Positions 1 to 8,653 of a stretch of DNA of 38,667 nt are shown here, in pieces. The translations under genes and the position numbers were made by a program. Under the pieces are notes generated by a model, which searched no databases, had not been told where the DNA came from, and was given only the letters and a program-made list of their open reading frames with translations. The DNA is from Serpentinimonas sp. (GTDB lineage Bacteria > Pseudomonadota > Gammaproteobacteria > Burkholderiales > Burkholderiaceae_C): NCBI GenBank assembly GCA_025458665.1, contig JALOSG010000004.1:1-38667 (forward strand), given 5' to 3'. How positions within the stretch are numbered: the stretch's first letter is position 1; each line of letters begins with the position of its first letter.

Positions 1-101
1 GTGAACTGAAGCGGGGCAGCTATGTGGCGTGGCGCAAGCGTGTGAGGGAGTTTTCCGAACGGCGCGGTGCCTACAAGCGCGGAGTTGCAAACGCTGCTTA
101 G
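1..101 (+). CDS. C-terminal end of an unidentified protein (partial)
   Basis: The frame beginning at base 3 reads about 32 codons and ends at TAG 99-101. The translated tail is strongly basic (many Arg and Lys, including WRKRVREF) and ends ANAA. Both other plus frames contain early stops or give Cys-rich, implausible peptides, so this is probably the true 3' end of a gene that starts left of the window. The tail is too short to recognise a family. It converges on the minus-strand tRNA-Ser terminator about 25 bases further on. Confidence 0.45.
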   Translation, partial: ELKRGSYVAWRKRVREFSERRGAYKRGVANAA

Positions 102-125
102 CCGCTGCCTTGGCCGCTACCCCAG

Positions 126-159
126 AAAAAAACCCCAAGTGCGCAGAGTACTTGGGGTT
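126..159 (-). terminator. Rho-independent terminator of tRNA-Ser
   Basis: A perfect 10-bp inverted repeat (AACCCCAAGT / ACTTGGGGTT, arms 131-140 and 150-159) is separated by a 9-base loop. Read on the minus strand, the stem is followed by a run of seven T (126-132 as A on the plus strand, overlapping the arm). It lies immediately 3' of the tRNA-Ser CCA end, where a terminator is expected. Confidence 0.85.
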
Positions 160-165
160 GCGTTC

Positions 166-255
<90 letters not shown>

Positions 256-267
256 GTGTAGCCCGCA

Positions 268-273
268 ATTGTA
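268..273 (-). promoter_or_regulatory. -10 box of the tRNA-Ser promoter
   Basis: Reading on the minus strand, TGCTACAAT is an extended -10 element (TGn plus TACAAT). Transcription would start near 261, about six bases before the mature tRNA 5' end at 255. No good -35 box is visible at 16-18 bp spacing. TACAAT is also the -10 hexamer in front of 6S RNA and in the zapB/btuB intergenic region of this window. Confidence 0.5.
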
Positions 274-289
274 GCATCCGGGAAATGGG

Positions 290-673
290 TTATTGGGCGC
301 TGGTCTGGTCCTTGCCTTTCCAGGCGTGGGCCTTCAGGTCGTCCAGGCTCACCACTTCCAGCGCTTTTTCGTGGGTGCTCTCCAGCACCACGGGCGGCGC
401 CATGCCGGCATCCAGCGCCTCTTTCCAGCGCAGCGCGCACAGGCACCAGCGGTCTCCCGGGCGCAGGCCGGCAAAGCGCCACTCGGGGCGCGGGGTGCTC
501 AGGTCGTTACCGCGGCTGGCGGAAAACGCCAGGAAATCGGCCGTGACGCGGGCGCACACCACGTGCAGCCCGTTGTCCTGGGCGTCCGTGTTGCAGCAGC
601 CGTCGCGGAAGTAACCGGTCAGTGGGTCAAAGGAACAGGCTTGCAGTTCCCCGCCCAGTACGTTGTGCGCCAT
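290..673 (-). CDS. DUF2237 family protein
   Basis: A 127-residue soluble protein with the conserved core of the DUF2237 family: FRDGCCNT at residues 22-29, then SRGNDLSTPRPEW, then GDRWCLCALRWKEAL and a C-terminal VSLDDLKAHAW. The family has no experimentally assigned function that I know of. The invariant cysteines (Cys26, Cys27 and the CLC pair) suggest metal or redox chemistry, which is inference. Length is normal and the ATG at 673 fits the family start. It lies 17 bp downstream of the QmcA-like gene on the same strand, so it is probably cotranscribed with the SPFH/NfeD pair. Confidence 0.88.
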   Translation of the reverse strand: MAHNVLGGELQACSFDPLTGYFRDGCCNTDAQDNGLHVVCARVTADFLAFSASRGNDLSTPRPEWRFAGLRPGDRWCLCALRWKEALDAGMAPPVVLESTHEKALEVVSLDDLKAHAWKGKDQTSAQ

Positions 674-690
674 GCTTCGTCTCTTCAGGT

Positions 691-1608
691 TCAGTTCGGG
701 CCTTTGCCCACCTGCACCATTTTCATGGCAGACGCAATCAGGCTGCTCACCTCGGTCATATTTCCCGGCACGATCAGGGTGGTGCTGGAGTCGGCAGCCA
801 CTTTGGCAAAGGCATCCACGGCGCGCTCCGCCACCTTCAGCTGCACAGCTTGCTCGCCACCCGGCTGCCGAATGGCGGCTGCAATGCGCTCAATGGCCTG
901 TGCAGTGGCGTCGGCCACGGTGAGGATGGCTGCGCCCTCGCCCTGGGCGTTGTTGATGGCGGCCTGCTTTTCGCCCTCGGAGCGTGCAATGAAGGCCTCC
1001 CGTTCGCCGGTGGCAATGTTGATCTGTTCCTGGCGGCGGCCTTCCGATGCGGCAATCAGGGCGCGCTTCTCGCGTTCGGCCGTGATCTGCGCCTGCATGG
1101 CGCGCAGGATTTCGTTGGGCGGTGTCAGGTCCTTGATCTCGTAGCGCAGCACCTTCACGCCCCAGTTCAGCGCCGCTTCGTCAATGGCCGAAACCACCTG
1201 CGCGTTGATCATGTCGCGCTCCTCGAAGGTCTTGTCCAGCTCCAGCTTGCCAATGACGCTGCGCAGCGAGGTTTGCGCCAGCTGCGTCACGGCCATGATG
1301 TAGTTGGAAGAACCGTAGCTGGCGCGCATGGGGTCGGTCACCTGGAAATACAGGATGCCGTCCACCTGCAACTGGGTGTTGTCCCGGGTGATGCACACCT
1401 GGCTGGGTACATCGAGCGGGATCTCTTTGAGGCTGTGCTTGTAGGCCACCTTGTCGATGAAGGGCACCAGAAAGTTCAGGCCAGGGGTGAGCGTGCCGGC
1501 GTACTTGCCCAGCCGCTCTTTCACCCACGCGTTCTGCTGCGGCACCACCATGATGGACTTGACGATGAAGATGCCTGCAATGACAAACAGGAGAATGGCT
1601 ATTTCCAT
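691..1608 (-). CDS. qmcA: SPFH/Band-7 domain protein, QmcA/paraslipin type
   Basis: A 305-residue membrane-anchored scaffold of the stomatin/prohibitin superfamily. One N-terminal membrane segment (about residues 3-20) is followed by the SPFH domain. Typical stretches are VPQQNAWVKERLGKY, TPGLNFLVPF, ITRDNTQLQVDG and ALNWGVKVLRYEIKDLTPP. An Ala/Glu-rich helical region (about 180-270) then mediates oligomerisation. Proteins of this type form ring-like membrane assemblies and work with NfeD partners in membrane quality control. The NfeD gene is directly upstream on the same strand, which supports a functional pair. An AGG precedes the ATG at a suitable distance. Length matches the family. Confidence 0.92.
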   Translation of the reverse strand: MEIAILLFVIAGIFIVKSIMVVPQQNAWVKERLGKYAGTLTPGLNFLVPFIDKVAYKHSLKEIPLDVPSQVCITRDNTQLQVDGILYFQVTDPMRASYGSSNYIMAVTQLAQTSLRSVIGKLELDKTFEERDMINAQVVSAIDEAALNWGVKVLRYEIKDLTPPNEILRAMQAQITAEREKRALIAASEGRRQEQINIATGEREAFIARSEGEKQAAINNAQGEGAAILTVADATAQAIERIAAAIRQPGGEQAVQLKVAERAVDAFAKVAADSSTTLIVPGNMTEVSSLIASAMKMVQVGKGPN

Positions 1609-1668
1609 GGGGTTTACCTGGTTGGTGAAAAAAACGGGGATGCCAGCGAGAGCCGCAGGCGGCAGGTG

Positions 1669-2118
1669 TCAGGGCGGGGAGAGGGGTTCCACCATCAACT
1701 GGCTGCCCTGAACGGCCACGATGCGGTGCATGCCGGGACTGGGTGGTGCCCCCACTGCGGAAACTGGGTCTTTCAGAACCACCAGCCATTGCGCGCCGCG
1801 GTATTGCACGTGGGCCCTACCGCCCGGCTCCCACACGGGCACATGCACCGTTTGTCCTATGTCGAGGTTCATATCGCGGTTGGCCTCGGCCTTGGGCTCG
1901 GGGCGGTGTACCTTGCGCCACTTCTGCCACCCAATGACCGCTCCGCCCCCCACCACGGCGGCAGCCACAAACTGCAATGTCACCGGTGCGCCCAGGTGCG
2001 CCGCCACTGCGCCCGCCGCAAAGCCTATGGCCAGCATCAGCAGGAAAAAAGTGCCGGTCACCAGCTCTGCCGCTACCGCCATGCCCGCCACCAGCCACCA
2101 GAGGGTGGTATCTGCCAT
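1669..2118 (-). CDS. NfeD-like membrane protein, SPFH partner
   Basis: A 149-residue protein with two or three hydrophobic segments in residues 3-63 followed by a soluble C-terminal part (about 80-149) of the size and pattern of the NfeD OB-fold domain (DIGQTVHVPVW, GAQWLVVL, IVAVQGSQLMVEP). This is the short NfeD form without the N-terminal protease domain. I chose the ATG at 2118 because AGGAG sits five bases upstream; an in-frame ATG at 2148 would add ten residues with no family match. It is first in a minus-strand cluster with the SPFH protein, its usual partner. Confidence 0.88.
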   Translation of the reverse strand: MADTTLWWLVAGMAVAAELVTGTFFLLMLAIGFAAGAVAAHLGAPVTLQFVAAAVVGGGAVIGWQKWRKVHRPEPKAEANRDMNLDIGQTVHVPVWEPGGRAHVQYRGAQWLVVLKDPVSAVGAPPSPGMHRIVAVQGSQLMVEPLSPP

Positions 2119-2311
2119 GTCTGCTCCTAGCCTGTACCAAAAAATCATGGGCCGAAAGGCGCCGCCTGGTGTGCGCCCAATGGCTGAGCTGCAAGTATGC
2201 CAGCCATGCCACCCCGGCGCCGAGAGACCCTGACCGTCACAGCCTTGCAGTCAGATGTCCTTACACTCGAAGGTACAGCGGCACCGTTGCCGTGATAGAC
2301 CCGGATAGACC

Positions 2312-4606
2312 ATGAAGTTCCGTTTCCCCATCGTCATCATCGATGAAGACTTCCGCTCCGAGAACACCTCGGGGCTTGGCATACGCGCGCTGGCCCAGGC
2401 CATAGAGACCGAAGGGTTTGAGATTCTGGGTGTCACCAGCTATGGCGACCTGAGCCAGTTTGCCCAGCAGCAAAGCCGCGCCAGTGCTTTCATCCTGTCC
2501 ATCGACGACGAGGAATTCACCGTAGGCCCCGACCTGGACCCGGCGGTGCTCAACCTGCGCAACTTCATTGCCGAGGTGCGCCGCAAGAACGCCGATGTAC
2601 CCATTTACATCTATGGCGAAACCAAGACCGCGCGCCACCTGCCCAACGACATCCTGCGCGAGCTGCACGGCTTCATCCACATGTTCGAGGACACGCCCGA
2701 ATTTGTGGCGCGCCACATCATCCGCGAAGCCAAAAGCTACCTGGAAGGCATACAGCCGCCGTTCTTCCGCGCGCTGCTGGACTATGCCGAAGACGGCTCT
2801 TACTCCTGGCACTGCCCGGGTCATTCGGGCGGCGTGGCCTTCCTGAAGACGCCGGTGGGGCAGATGTTCCACCAGTTCTTTGGCGAGAACATGCTGCGCG
2901 CCGACGTGTGCAATTCCGTGGAGGAACTGGGCCAGCTGCTGGACCACAACGGCGCCATTGGCGAGAGCGAGCGCAATGCGGCGCGCATCTTCAATGCCGA
3001 CCACTGCTTCTTCGTGACCAACGGCACCAGCACCAGCAACAAGATGGTGTGGCACCACACCGTGGCCCCGAACGATGTGGTGGTGGTGGACAGGAACTGC
3101 CACAAGTCCATCCTGCACAGCATCATCATGACGGGCGCCGTGCCGGTGTTCCTCAAGCCCACGCGCAACCACTACGGCATCATTGGCCCCATACAGCAAA
3201 GCGAGTTCGAGCCGGAAGCCATCAAGGCCAAGATCAGGGCCAACCCGCTGTTGCAGGGCGTGGATGCCGACGCCGTGAAGCCGCGCATCATGGCGCTTAC
3301 CCAGTCCACCTACGACGGTGTGCTGTACAACACCGAGACCATCAAGAAGCTGCTCGATGGCTATGTGGACAACCTGCACTTCGACGAAGCCTGGTTGCCC
3401 CATGCGGCCTTCCACCCCTTCTACGGCACCTTCCACGCCATGGGCCGTAAGCGTGACCGGCCCAAGCATTCGGTGGTGTATTCCACGCAGAGCATCCACA
3501 AGCTGCTGGCGGGTATCAGCCAGGCCAGCCATGTGCTGGTGCAGGATTCCCAGAGCACCCCGCTGGACCGCCACCTCTTCAACGAGGCCTACCTGATGCA
3601 CACCAGCACCAGCCCGCAGTACAGCATCATTGCCAGCTGCGATGTGGCCGCCGCCATGATGGAGCCTCCCGGCGGCACCGCGCTGGTGGAAGAAAGCATT
3701 GCCGAGGCGCTGGACTTCCGCCGTGCCATGCGCAAGGTGGAAGGTGAGTTTGGCGACAACGACTGGTGGTTCAAGGTCTGGGGCCCGGACCACCTCGCTG
3801 CCGAAGGCGTGGGCGAAGCGCGCGACTGGATTCTGGGCCGCACCGACGCGGAGGGCAACCTGCCGGCCAGTGGCGAGGAGTCCTGGCACGGCTTTGGCGA
3901 CATGGCGCCGGGCTTCAACATGCTCGACCCCATCAAGTCCACCATCGTCACGCCGGGCCTGAACATGCGCGGGGACTTTGCGCCTACCGGCATACCGGCC
4001 AGCATCGTGACCAAGTTTCTGGCCGAGCACGGCGTGGTGGTGGAGAAAACCGGCCTCTACAGTTTCTTCATCATGTTCACCATTGGCATCACCAAGGGCC
4101 GCTGGAACACCTTGCTCACGGCGTTGCAGCAGTTCAAGGACGACTACGACCGCAACCACCCCATGTGGCGCATCCTTCCGGAGTTCTGCCAGAAGCACCG
4201 GCGCTACGAAAAAATGGGCTTGCGCGATCTGTGCCAGTTCGTGCACGAGATGTACGCCAAGTACGACATTGCACGCCTGACCACCGAGATGTACCTGAGC
4301 GACCACACGCCCGCCATGAAGCCCAGCGATGCGTTTGCCCAGATTGCCCACCGCAACACCGAGCGGGTGCCGGTGGACGAGCTGGAGGGGCGCATCACCA
4401 CCGCGCTGATTACGCCGTACCCACCGGGTATTCCACTGCTGATTCCCGGCGAGGTGTTCAACCGCAAGGTGGTGGACTACCTGAAGTTTTCCAGGGAGTT
4501 CAACCGGCTGTGCCCGGGTTTCGAGACCGAGATCCACGGGCTGGTGGTGGAAGAGAATCTGGACGGACAGAAGCACTATTTCGCCGATTGCGTGGCCAAA
4601 GCTTGA
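2312..4606 (+). CDS. Arginine/lysine/ornithine decarboxylase (fold-type I PLP enzyme)
   Basis: A 764-residue member of the bacterial Orn/Lys/Arg decarboxylase family, which removes CO2 from a basic amino acid to give a polyamine precursor (agmatine, cadaverine or putrescine). Residues 1 to about 140 are the receiver-like wing domain. The PLP core follows, with TNGTSTSNK for phosphate binding, HFDEAW with Asp358 contacting the cofactor ring, and STQSIHK in which Lys397 is the expected Schiff-base lysine. A C-terminal domain containing TPYPPGIPLLIPGE closes the protein. Substrate cannot be decided from the sequence. No antiporter gene of the adiC or cadB kind is adjacent, so a biosynthetic role is as likely as acid resistance. 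The start follows a weak Shine-Dalgarno sequence. Confidence 0.93.
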   Translation: MKFRFPIVIIDEDFRSENTSGLGIRALAQAIETEGFEILGVTSYGDLSQFAQQQSRASAFILSIDDEEFTVGPDLDPAVLNLRNFIAEVRRKNADVPIYIYGETKTARHLPNDILRELHGFIHMFEDTPEFVARHIIREAKSYLEGIQPPFFRALLDYAEDGSYSWHCPGHSGGVAFLKTPVGQMFHQFFGENMLRADVCNSVEELGQLLDHNGAIGESERNAARIFNADHCFFVTNGTSTSNKMVWHHTVAPNDVVVVDRNCHKSILHSIIMTGAVPVFLKPTRNHYGIIGPIQQSEFEPEAIKAKIRANPLLQGVDADAVKPRIMALTQSTYDGVLYNTETIKKLLDGYVDNLHFDEAWLPHAAFHPFYGTFHAMGRKRDRPKHSVVYSTQSIHKLLAGISQASHVLVQDSQSTPLDRHLFNEAYLMHTSTSPQYSIIASCDVAAAMMEPPGGTALVEESIAEALDFRRAMRKVEGEFGDNDWWFKVWGPDHLAAEGVGEARDWILGRTDAEGNLPASGEESWHGFGDMAPGFNMLDPIKSTIVTPGLNMRGDFAPTGIPASIVTKFLAEHGVVVEKTGLYSFFIMFTIGITKGRWNTLLTALQQFKDDYDRNHPMWRILPEFCQKHRRYEKMGLRDLCQFVHEMYAKYDIARLTTEMYLSDHTPAMKPSDAFAQIAHRNTERVPVDELEGRITTALITPYPPGIPLLIPGEVFNRKVVDYLKFSREFNRLCPGFETEIHGLVVEENLDGQKHYFADCVAKA

Positions 4607-4672
4607 ACCAGATCAAACCCGGGGGAGTAGGTTGGCCACAGAATGGAGCTTCCTCTCTCAACCGGAGTAGCC

Positions 4673-4894
4673 ATGTTTCCCGAATACCGCGACCTCATCA
4701 CCCAGCTCAAGACCAGCGACCACCACTTCACGCGCCTATTCGACAAGCACAATGCCCTGGACCAGCGCATCAAGAACATGGAGTCGCACATTGAGCCCGG
4801 CACGCCGGAACAGATCGAGACCCTGAAAAAGGAAAAGCTCCTCCTGAAGGACGAGCTTTACCAGATTCTGCGCAAGGCCTCCGCAGCGGCTTGA
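4673..4894 (+). CDS. YdcH/DUF465 family small coiled-coil protein
   Basis: A 73-residue, charged, helical protein beginning MFPEYRDLI and containing HNALDQRI and KKEKLLLKDELYQIL, the pattern of the YdcH (DUF465) family, whose role is unclear. I take the ATG at 4673, which has CGGAG seven bases upstream, rather than the ATG at 4643, because family members start with this sequence. It lies 66 bp after the decarboxylase on the same strand and may be read through from it. It converges on fabI. Confidence 0.85.
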   Translation: MFPEYRDLITQLKTSDHHFTRLFDKHNALDQRIKNMESHIEPGTPEQIETLKKEKLLLKDELYQILRKASAAA

Positions 4895-4928
4895 CGCTGC
4901 GGTTCCTGCGCAACGGCGGCCCGAAACC

Positions 4929-5726
4929 TCAGGCCGCCGGCTCCGCAATGCCGCCCACCACCTGGCTGAAACCACCGTCCACATAGGTGATTTCGGCGCT
5001 CACGCCAGCGGCCAGGTCACTCAGCAGGAAGGCGGCCACGTTGCCCACGTCGTCGATGGTGACGTTGCGGCGGATGGGTGAGTTCTCGGCCACTACGCTC
5101 AGGATCTTGCCAAAGCCCTTGATGCCGCTGGCCGCCAGCGTCTTGATGGGGCCAGCCGAAATGCCGTTGGCGCGCAGCCCCCGGTTCTGTGCCCCCAGAG
5201 ACTCCGCCAGGTAGCGCACGCTGGCTTCCAGCGAGGCCTTGGCCAGACCCATGGTGTTGTAGTTGGGCACAGTGCGTACCGCCCCCAGGTAGGTCAGGGT
5301 GAGCAGGGCGGCGTTGTCGTTGAGGTAGGGCAGGGACGCCTTGGCCATGGCCGGGAAGCTGTAGGCGCTGATGTCGTGGGCAATCTGGAAGCCCTCGCGG
5401 CTCAGGCCGTCTAGGAAATCACCCGCAATGGCTTCGCGCGGCGCATAGCCGATGGCGTGCACAAATCCGTCGAACTTGGGCCAGTGCGCCGACAGATCGC
5501 GGAACAAATTCTCTATCTGCGCGTCATCACCCACATCGCAATCGAACACCAGCTGGGAGTTGAAGGTGGCGGCAAATTCGGTGATCCGGTCCTTGAAGCG
5601 CTCGCCGACGTAGCTGAAGGCCAGTTCCGCGCCCTGCGCGTGGCACGCCTTGGCGATGCCGTAGGCAATGGAGCGGTTGGACAACACTCCGGTGATCAAC
5701 AATTTTTTGCCTGCAAGAAAACCCAT
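4929..5726 (-). CDS. fabI: Enoyl-[acyl-carrier-protein] reductase (NADH), FabI
   Basis: A 265-residue short-chain dehydrogenase/reductase of the FabI class, which carries out the last, NADH-dependent reduction of each fatty acid elongation round in the cytoplasm. The nucleotide-binding start is LLITGVLSNRSIAYGIA. The catalytic residues fall at the same numbers as in E. coli FabI: Tyr146, Tyr156 and Lys163 in YNTMGLAK. SAGPIKTLAASGI follows. Gly93, where a Val change gives triclosan resistance in E. coli, is unchanged. The start at 5726 has GGAGAG at good spacing; a longer frame to 5828 is not supported. It is divergent from the yej operon with only 37 bp between the start codons. Confidence 0.97.
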   Translation of the reverse strand: MGFLAGKKLLITGVLSNRSIAYGIAKACHAQGAELAFSYVGERFKDRITEFAATFNSQLVFDCDVGDDAQIENLFRDLSAHWPKFDGFVHAIGYAPREAIAGDFLDGLSREGFQIAHDISAYSFPAMAKASLPYLNDNAALLTLTYLGAVRTVPNYNTMGLAKASLEASVRYLAESLGAQNRGLRANGISAGPIKTLAASGIKGFGKILSVVAENSPIRRNVTIDDVGNVAAFLLSDLAAGVSAEITYVDGGFSQVVGGIAEPAA

Positions 5727-5763
5727 ACAACGCTCTCCGAATAAAAACCTGCAGAATTGTCGC

Positions 5764-7611
5764 ATGCTCAAACTTCGGCGTTTCAGACCCTTGGCGGTGG
5801 CTGCCAGCCTGTGCCTGGTGGCGCACACCGCCTGGGCAGCGCACGGTTATGCCCTATGGGGTGAGCTGAAGTACCCGCCGGATTTCACCCATTTCAGTTA
5901 CCTCAACCCCAACGCACCCAAAGGCGGCGAGCTGCGCCTGGTGAGCAACCTGCGCACCTCCACCTTCGACAAATACAACCCGTTCACGCTGCGTGGCAGT
6001 GCGCCGGCGTATTTGTCCGACCTGATGTTCGACTCGCTCCTCACCGGCGCGGCCGACGAAAACGGCGCGGCTTACGGCCTGCTGGCCGAGAGCGTGGAGT
6101 ACGCCCCCGATGGGCTGTCGGCCACGTTCCGGCTGCGCCGCGAGGCCCGCTTCCACAACGGCGACCCGGTGCTGGCCGCCGACGTGAAGCACAGCTACGA
6201 CACGCTCATGGGGCCGCACACGTCGCCGGCCTTCAAGACCGTGCTGGCCGATGTGGCCGGGCTCGATGTGCTGGACGACCACACGGTGCGTTACCGCTTT
6301 AAGAAGCCCAACCGCGAACTGCCCATCACCGTGGGTGGCCTGCCGGTGTTCAGCCGCGCCTGGGGCAACGAGATAGACCCCGCCACCAACGAGCGCAAGA
6401 CCTTCGACAAGGTGGTGATGGACATTCCCATAGGCAGCGGCCCCTACCGCATAGGGCCGGTGCGCTTTGGCCGCGACATCACCTATGTGCGCGACCCCGA
6501 TTACTGGGCCAGAGACCTGCCCGTGCGCCGCGGTGCCTACAACTTCGACCGCATCACCGTCAAAATCTACCGCGACAACACCGCGCGGCTGGAGGCGTTG
6601 AAAGCCGGCGAGTTCGACCTGATGCGCTTCTTTTCCGCCGGGGACTGGGCGCGCCGCGTCACCGGCCGCAGGTTCAACACCGGCGAGTTGGTGAAGGGCG
6701 AGTTCACCCACCGCCTGCCCACCGGCTTCCAGAGCTATGTGCTCAACACGCGCCGCCCGCCGCTGAACGACATCCGCGTGCGCGAGGCGCTGGGCCTGGC
6801 GGTGGACTACGAATGGATGAACCGGCAGATGTTCTACAACAGCTACCAGCGTGTGCGCGGTCTGTTCGGGAACACCGATTGCTCACCCGACGGTCCGCCC
6901 AGCGCCGACGAACTCAAGCTGCTGGAGCCGTGGCGCAAAGAAGTGCCACCCGCCGTGTTTGGCCCCATGTACACGCCGCCCCGCACCGACGGCGAGACCA
7001 CCCTGCGAGACAACCTGCGCCGTGCCCAGGCCCTGCTGCGCGAAGCCGGCTGGACGGTGCAGAACGGGCAGCTGCGCAACCAGCAAGGGGAGCCCTTCAC
7101 GCTGGAATACCTGGACAGCAACGAGGCCGGCGCCCGCGTGGTGACGCCGTGGGTGCGCAACCTCACCAAGCTGGGCATTGATCTGCGTTTCCGCCCGGTG
7201 GACTTTGCGCTCTACCAGCAGCGCCTGCGTACCTTCGATTACGACATCGTGTCCCTGGCCTTCCAGGGCACCCACAACCCGGGCGCCGAATACGCCGACC
7301 TGTTCGGCAGCGAAGCCGCCAAGACCGAGGACTCGGGCAACTTCGCCGGCGTGTCCAGCCCGGCGGTGGACGCCCTGATCGCGCAGATGAGCAACGCGGC
7401 CACCCGGCCAGAGTTTCTGGCCGCCTGCCGCTCCCTGGACCGCGTCATCACCCACAGCCACTACCTGATTCCGCAGTGGTCGGCCACCACACACCGGCTG
7501 GCCTACAACGCCTGGCGCCTGGAACGCACCGCCGAGATGCCCCCCTACGCCAGTGGCGAGGGCTGGGCCATAGAAGCCTGGTGGGCCAAGCCGGCTGCCA
7601 CCCGTCCCTGA
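5764..7611 (+). CDS. yejA: Periplasmic oligopeptide-binding protein, YejA type (SBP family 5)
   Basis: A 615-residue solute-binding protein. A signal peptide is visible (basic MLKLRRFRP, hydrophobic core, likely cleavage after AWA at residue 25). The mature start HGYALWGELKYPPDFTHF and the following NPNAPKGGEL are typical of YejA proteins. FRLRREARFHNGDPVLAADVKHS is the family 5 signature region. It would deliver oligopeptides to the YejBEF permease; in enterobacteria this importer also takes up microcin C. It is the first gene of a four-gene operon, 13 bp before the permease gene. The ATG at 5764 is preferred over 5668 because it places the signal peptide correctly, although no strong ribosome-binding site is visible. 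Confidence 0.9.
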   Translation: MLKLRRFRPLAVAASLCLVAHTAWAAHGYALWGELKYPPDFTHFSYLNPNAPKGGELRLVSNLRTSTFDKYNPFTLRGSAPAYLSDLMFDSLLTGAADENGAAYGLLAESVEYAPDGLSATFRLRREARFHNGDPVLAADVKHSYDTLMGPHTSPAFKTVLADVAGLDVLDDHTVRYRFKKPNRELPITVGGLPVFSRAWGNEIDPATNERKTFDKVVMDIPIGSGPYRIGPVRFGRDITYVRDPDYWARDLPVRRGAYNFDRITVKIYRDNTARLEALKAGEFDLMRFFSAGDWARRVTGRRFNTGELVKGEFTHRLPTGFQSYVLNTRRPPLNDIRVREALGLAVDYEWMNRQMFYNSYQRVRGLFGNTDCSPDGPPSADELKLLEPWRKEVPPAVFGPMYTPPRTDGETTLRDNLRRAQALLREAGWTVQNGQLRNQQGEPFTLEYLDSNEAGARVVTPWVRNLTKLGIDLRFRPVDFALYQQRLRTFDYDIVSLAFQGTHNPGAEYADLFGSEAAKTEDSGNFAGVSSPAVDALIAQMSNAATRPEFLAACRSLDRVITHSHYLIPQWSATTHRLAYNAWRLERTAEMPPYASGEGWAIEAWWAKPAATRP

Positions 7612-7624
7612 CATACTGCGCACC

Positions 7625-8653
7625 ATGTGGGTCTACATACTCAAACGACTGCTGCTGATGGTGCCTACGCTGTTGGGCGTGCTGCTCATCACGTTTGTGG
7701 TGATCCAGTTTGTGCCCGGCGGCCCGGTGGAGCAGTACCTGGCCGAAGCGCGGGCGGGGCAGGGCACAGGCGCCGAGGGCGGCGGACTGGCCTACCGCGG
7801 CGCGCAGGGCGTGGACCCGCAGCGGCTGGAGCAGATCAAGGCCCTGTACGGCTTTGACAAGCCCGCCCATGAACGCTTTTTCCAGATGCTGGTGCAGTTC
7901 GCGCAGTTCGACCTGGGCACCAGCTTCTTCCAGAACAAGGCGGTGTCGGAGTTGGTGTGGGAGAAGCTGCCGGTATCCATCAGCCTGGGGCTCTGGACCT
8001 TCTTCATCAGCTATGCGGTGGCCGTACCGCTGGGCGTGGCCAAGGCGGTGCGCGCCGGCAGCCGTTTCGACCTCGTCACCACCCTGCTGGTGCTGGTGGG
8101 CTACGCCATACCGGGCTTTGTGCTGGGCGTGGCCCTGCTGGTGATTTTTGGCGGGCAGCTGCAGTGGTTCCCGCTGCGCGGGCTCACCTCGGCCAACTGG
8201 GAAGAACTGTCCTGGGGTGCCCGCATCATCGACTATCTGTGGCACATCACACTGCCGGTCACGGCCATGGTGCTGGGCAGTTTTGCGGTCACGGCCATGC
8301 TCACCAAGAACGCATTTCTGGAGGAAATCCGCAAACAGTACGTGCTCACGGCCCGCGCCAAGGGCTTGTCAGACCGGCAGGTGCTCTGGAAGCACGTGTT
8401 CCGCAATGCGCTCATACCCATCATCACGGGGTTCCCGGCGGCATTCATCGGCGCTTTCTTTGCCGGCTCGCTGCTCATAGAAACGCTGTTCTCGCTCGAC
8501 GGGCTGGGCCTGCTCAGCTACGAGAGCGTCATTCGGCGCGATTACCCGGTGGTGCTGGGCACCCTGTACCTGTTCACGCTGATTGGTCTGGTGACCAAAC
8601 TCATCAGCGATCTTTGCTACGTGTGGGTGGATCCGCGTGTCAAGTTCGACTGA
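7625..8653 (+). CDS. yejB: Oligopeptide ABC transporter permease, YejB type
   Basis: A 342-residue inner-membrane permease of the DppB/OppB family. The N-terminus is MWVYILKRLLLMVPTLLGV, followed by IQFVPGGPVEQYL. The periplasmic insert that YejB proteins carry relative to DppB (GGLAYRGAQGVDPQRL, about residues 51-68) is present. The cytoplasmic EAA loop that docks on the ATPase is visible as LTARAKGLSDRQVLWKHVFRNA (about residues 240-261). About six membrane segments are expected. It overlaps the next permease gene by 17 bases, which suggests translational coupling. Confidence 0.92.
   Translation: MWVYILKRLLLMVPTLLGVLLITFVVIQFVPGGPVEQYLAEARAGQGTGAEGGGLAYRGAQGVDPQRLEQIKALYGFDKPAHERFFQMLVQFAQFDLGTSFFQNKAVSELVWEKLPVSISLGLWTFFISYAVAVPLGVAKAVRAGSRFDLVTTLLVLVGYAIPGFVLGVALLVIFGGQLQWFPLRGLTSANWEELSWGARIIDYLWHITLPVTAMVLGSFAVTAMLTKNAFLEEIRKQYVLTARAKGLSDRQVLWKHVFRNALIPIITGFPAAFIGAFFAGSLLIETLFSLDGLGLLSYESVIRRDYPVVLGTLYLFTLIGLVTKLISDLCYVWVDPRVKFD

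Noticed and set aside
622..2130. A 502-codon plus-strand open frame opposite the QmcA and NfeD genes
   Set aside because: No recognisable family, strongly biased composition, and both minus-strand genes have good motifs and starts.
2261..4576. A 771-codon minus-strand open frame opposite the decarboxylase gene
   Set aside because: Same cause: the plus-strand protein has complete family motifs, while the antisense product is a low-complexity His/Val/Gly-rich shadow.
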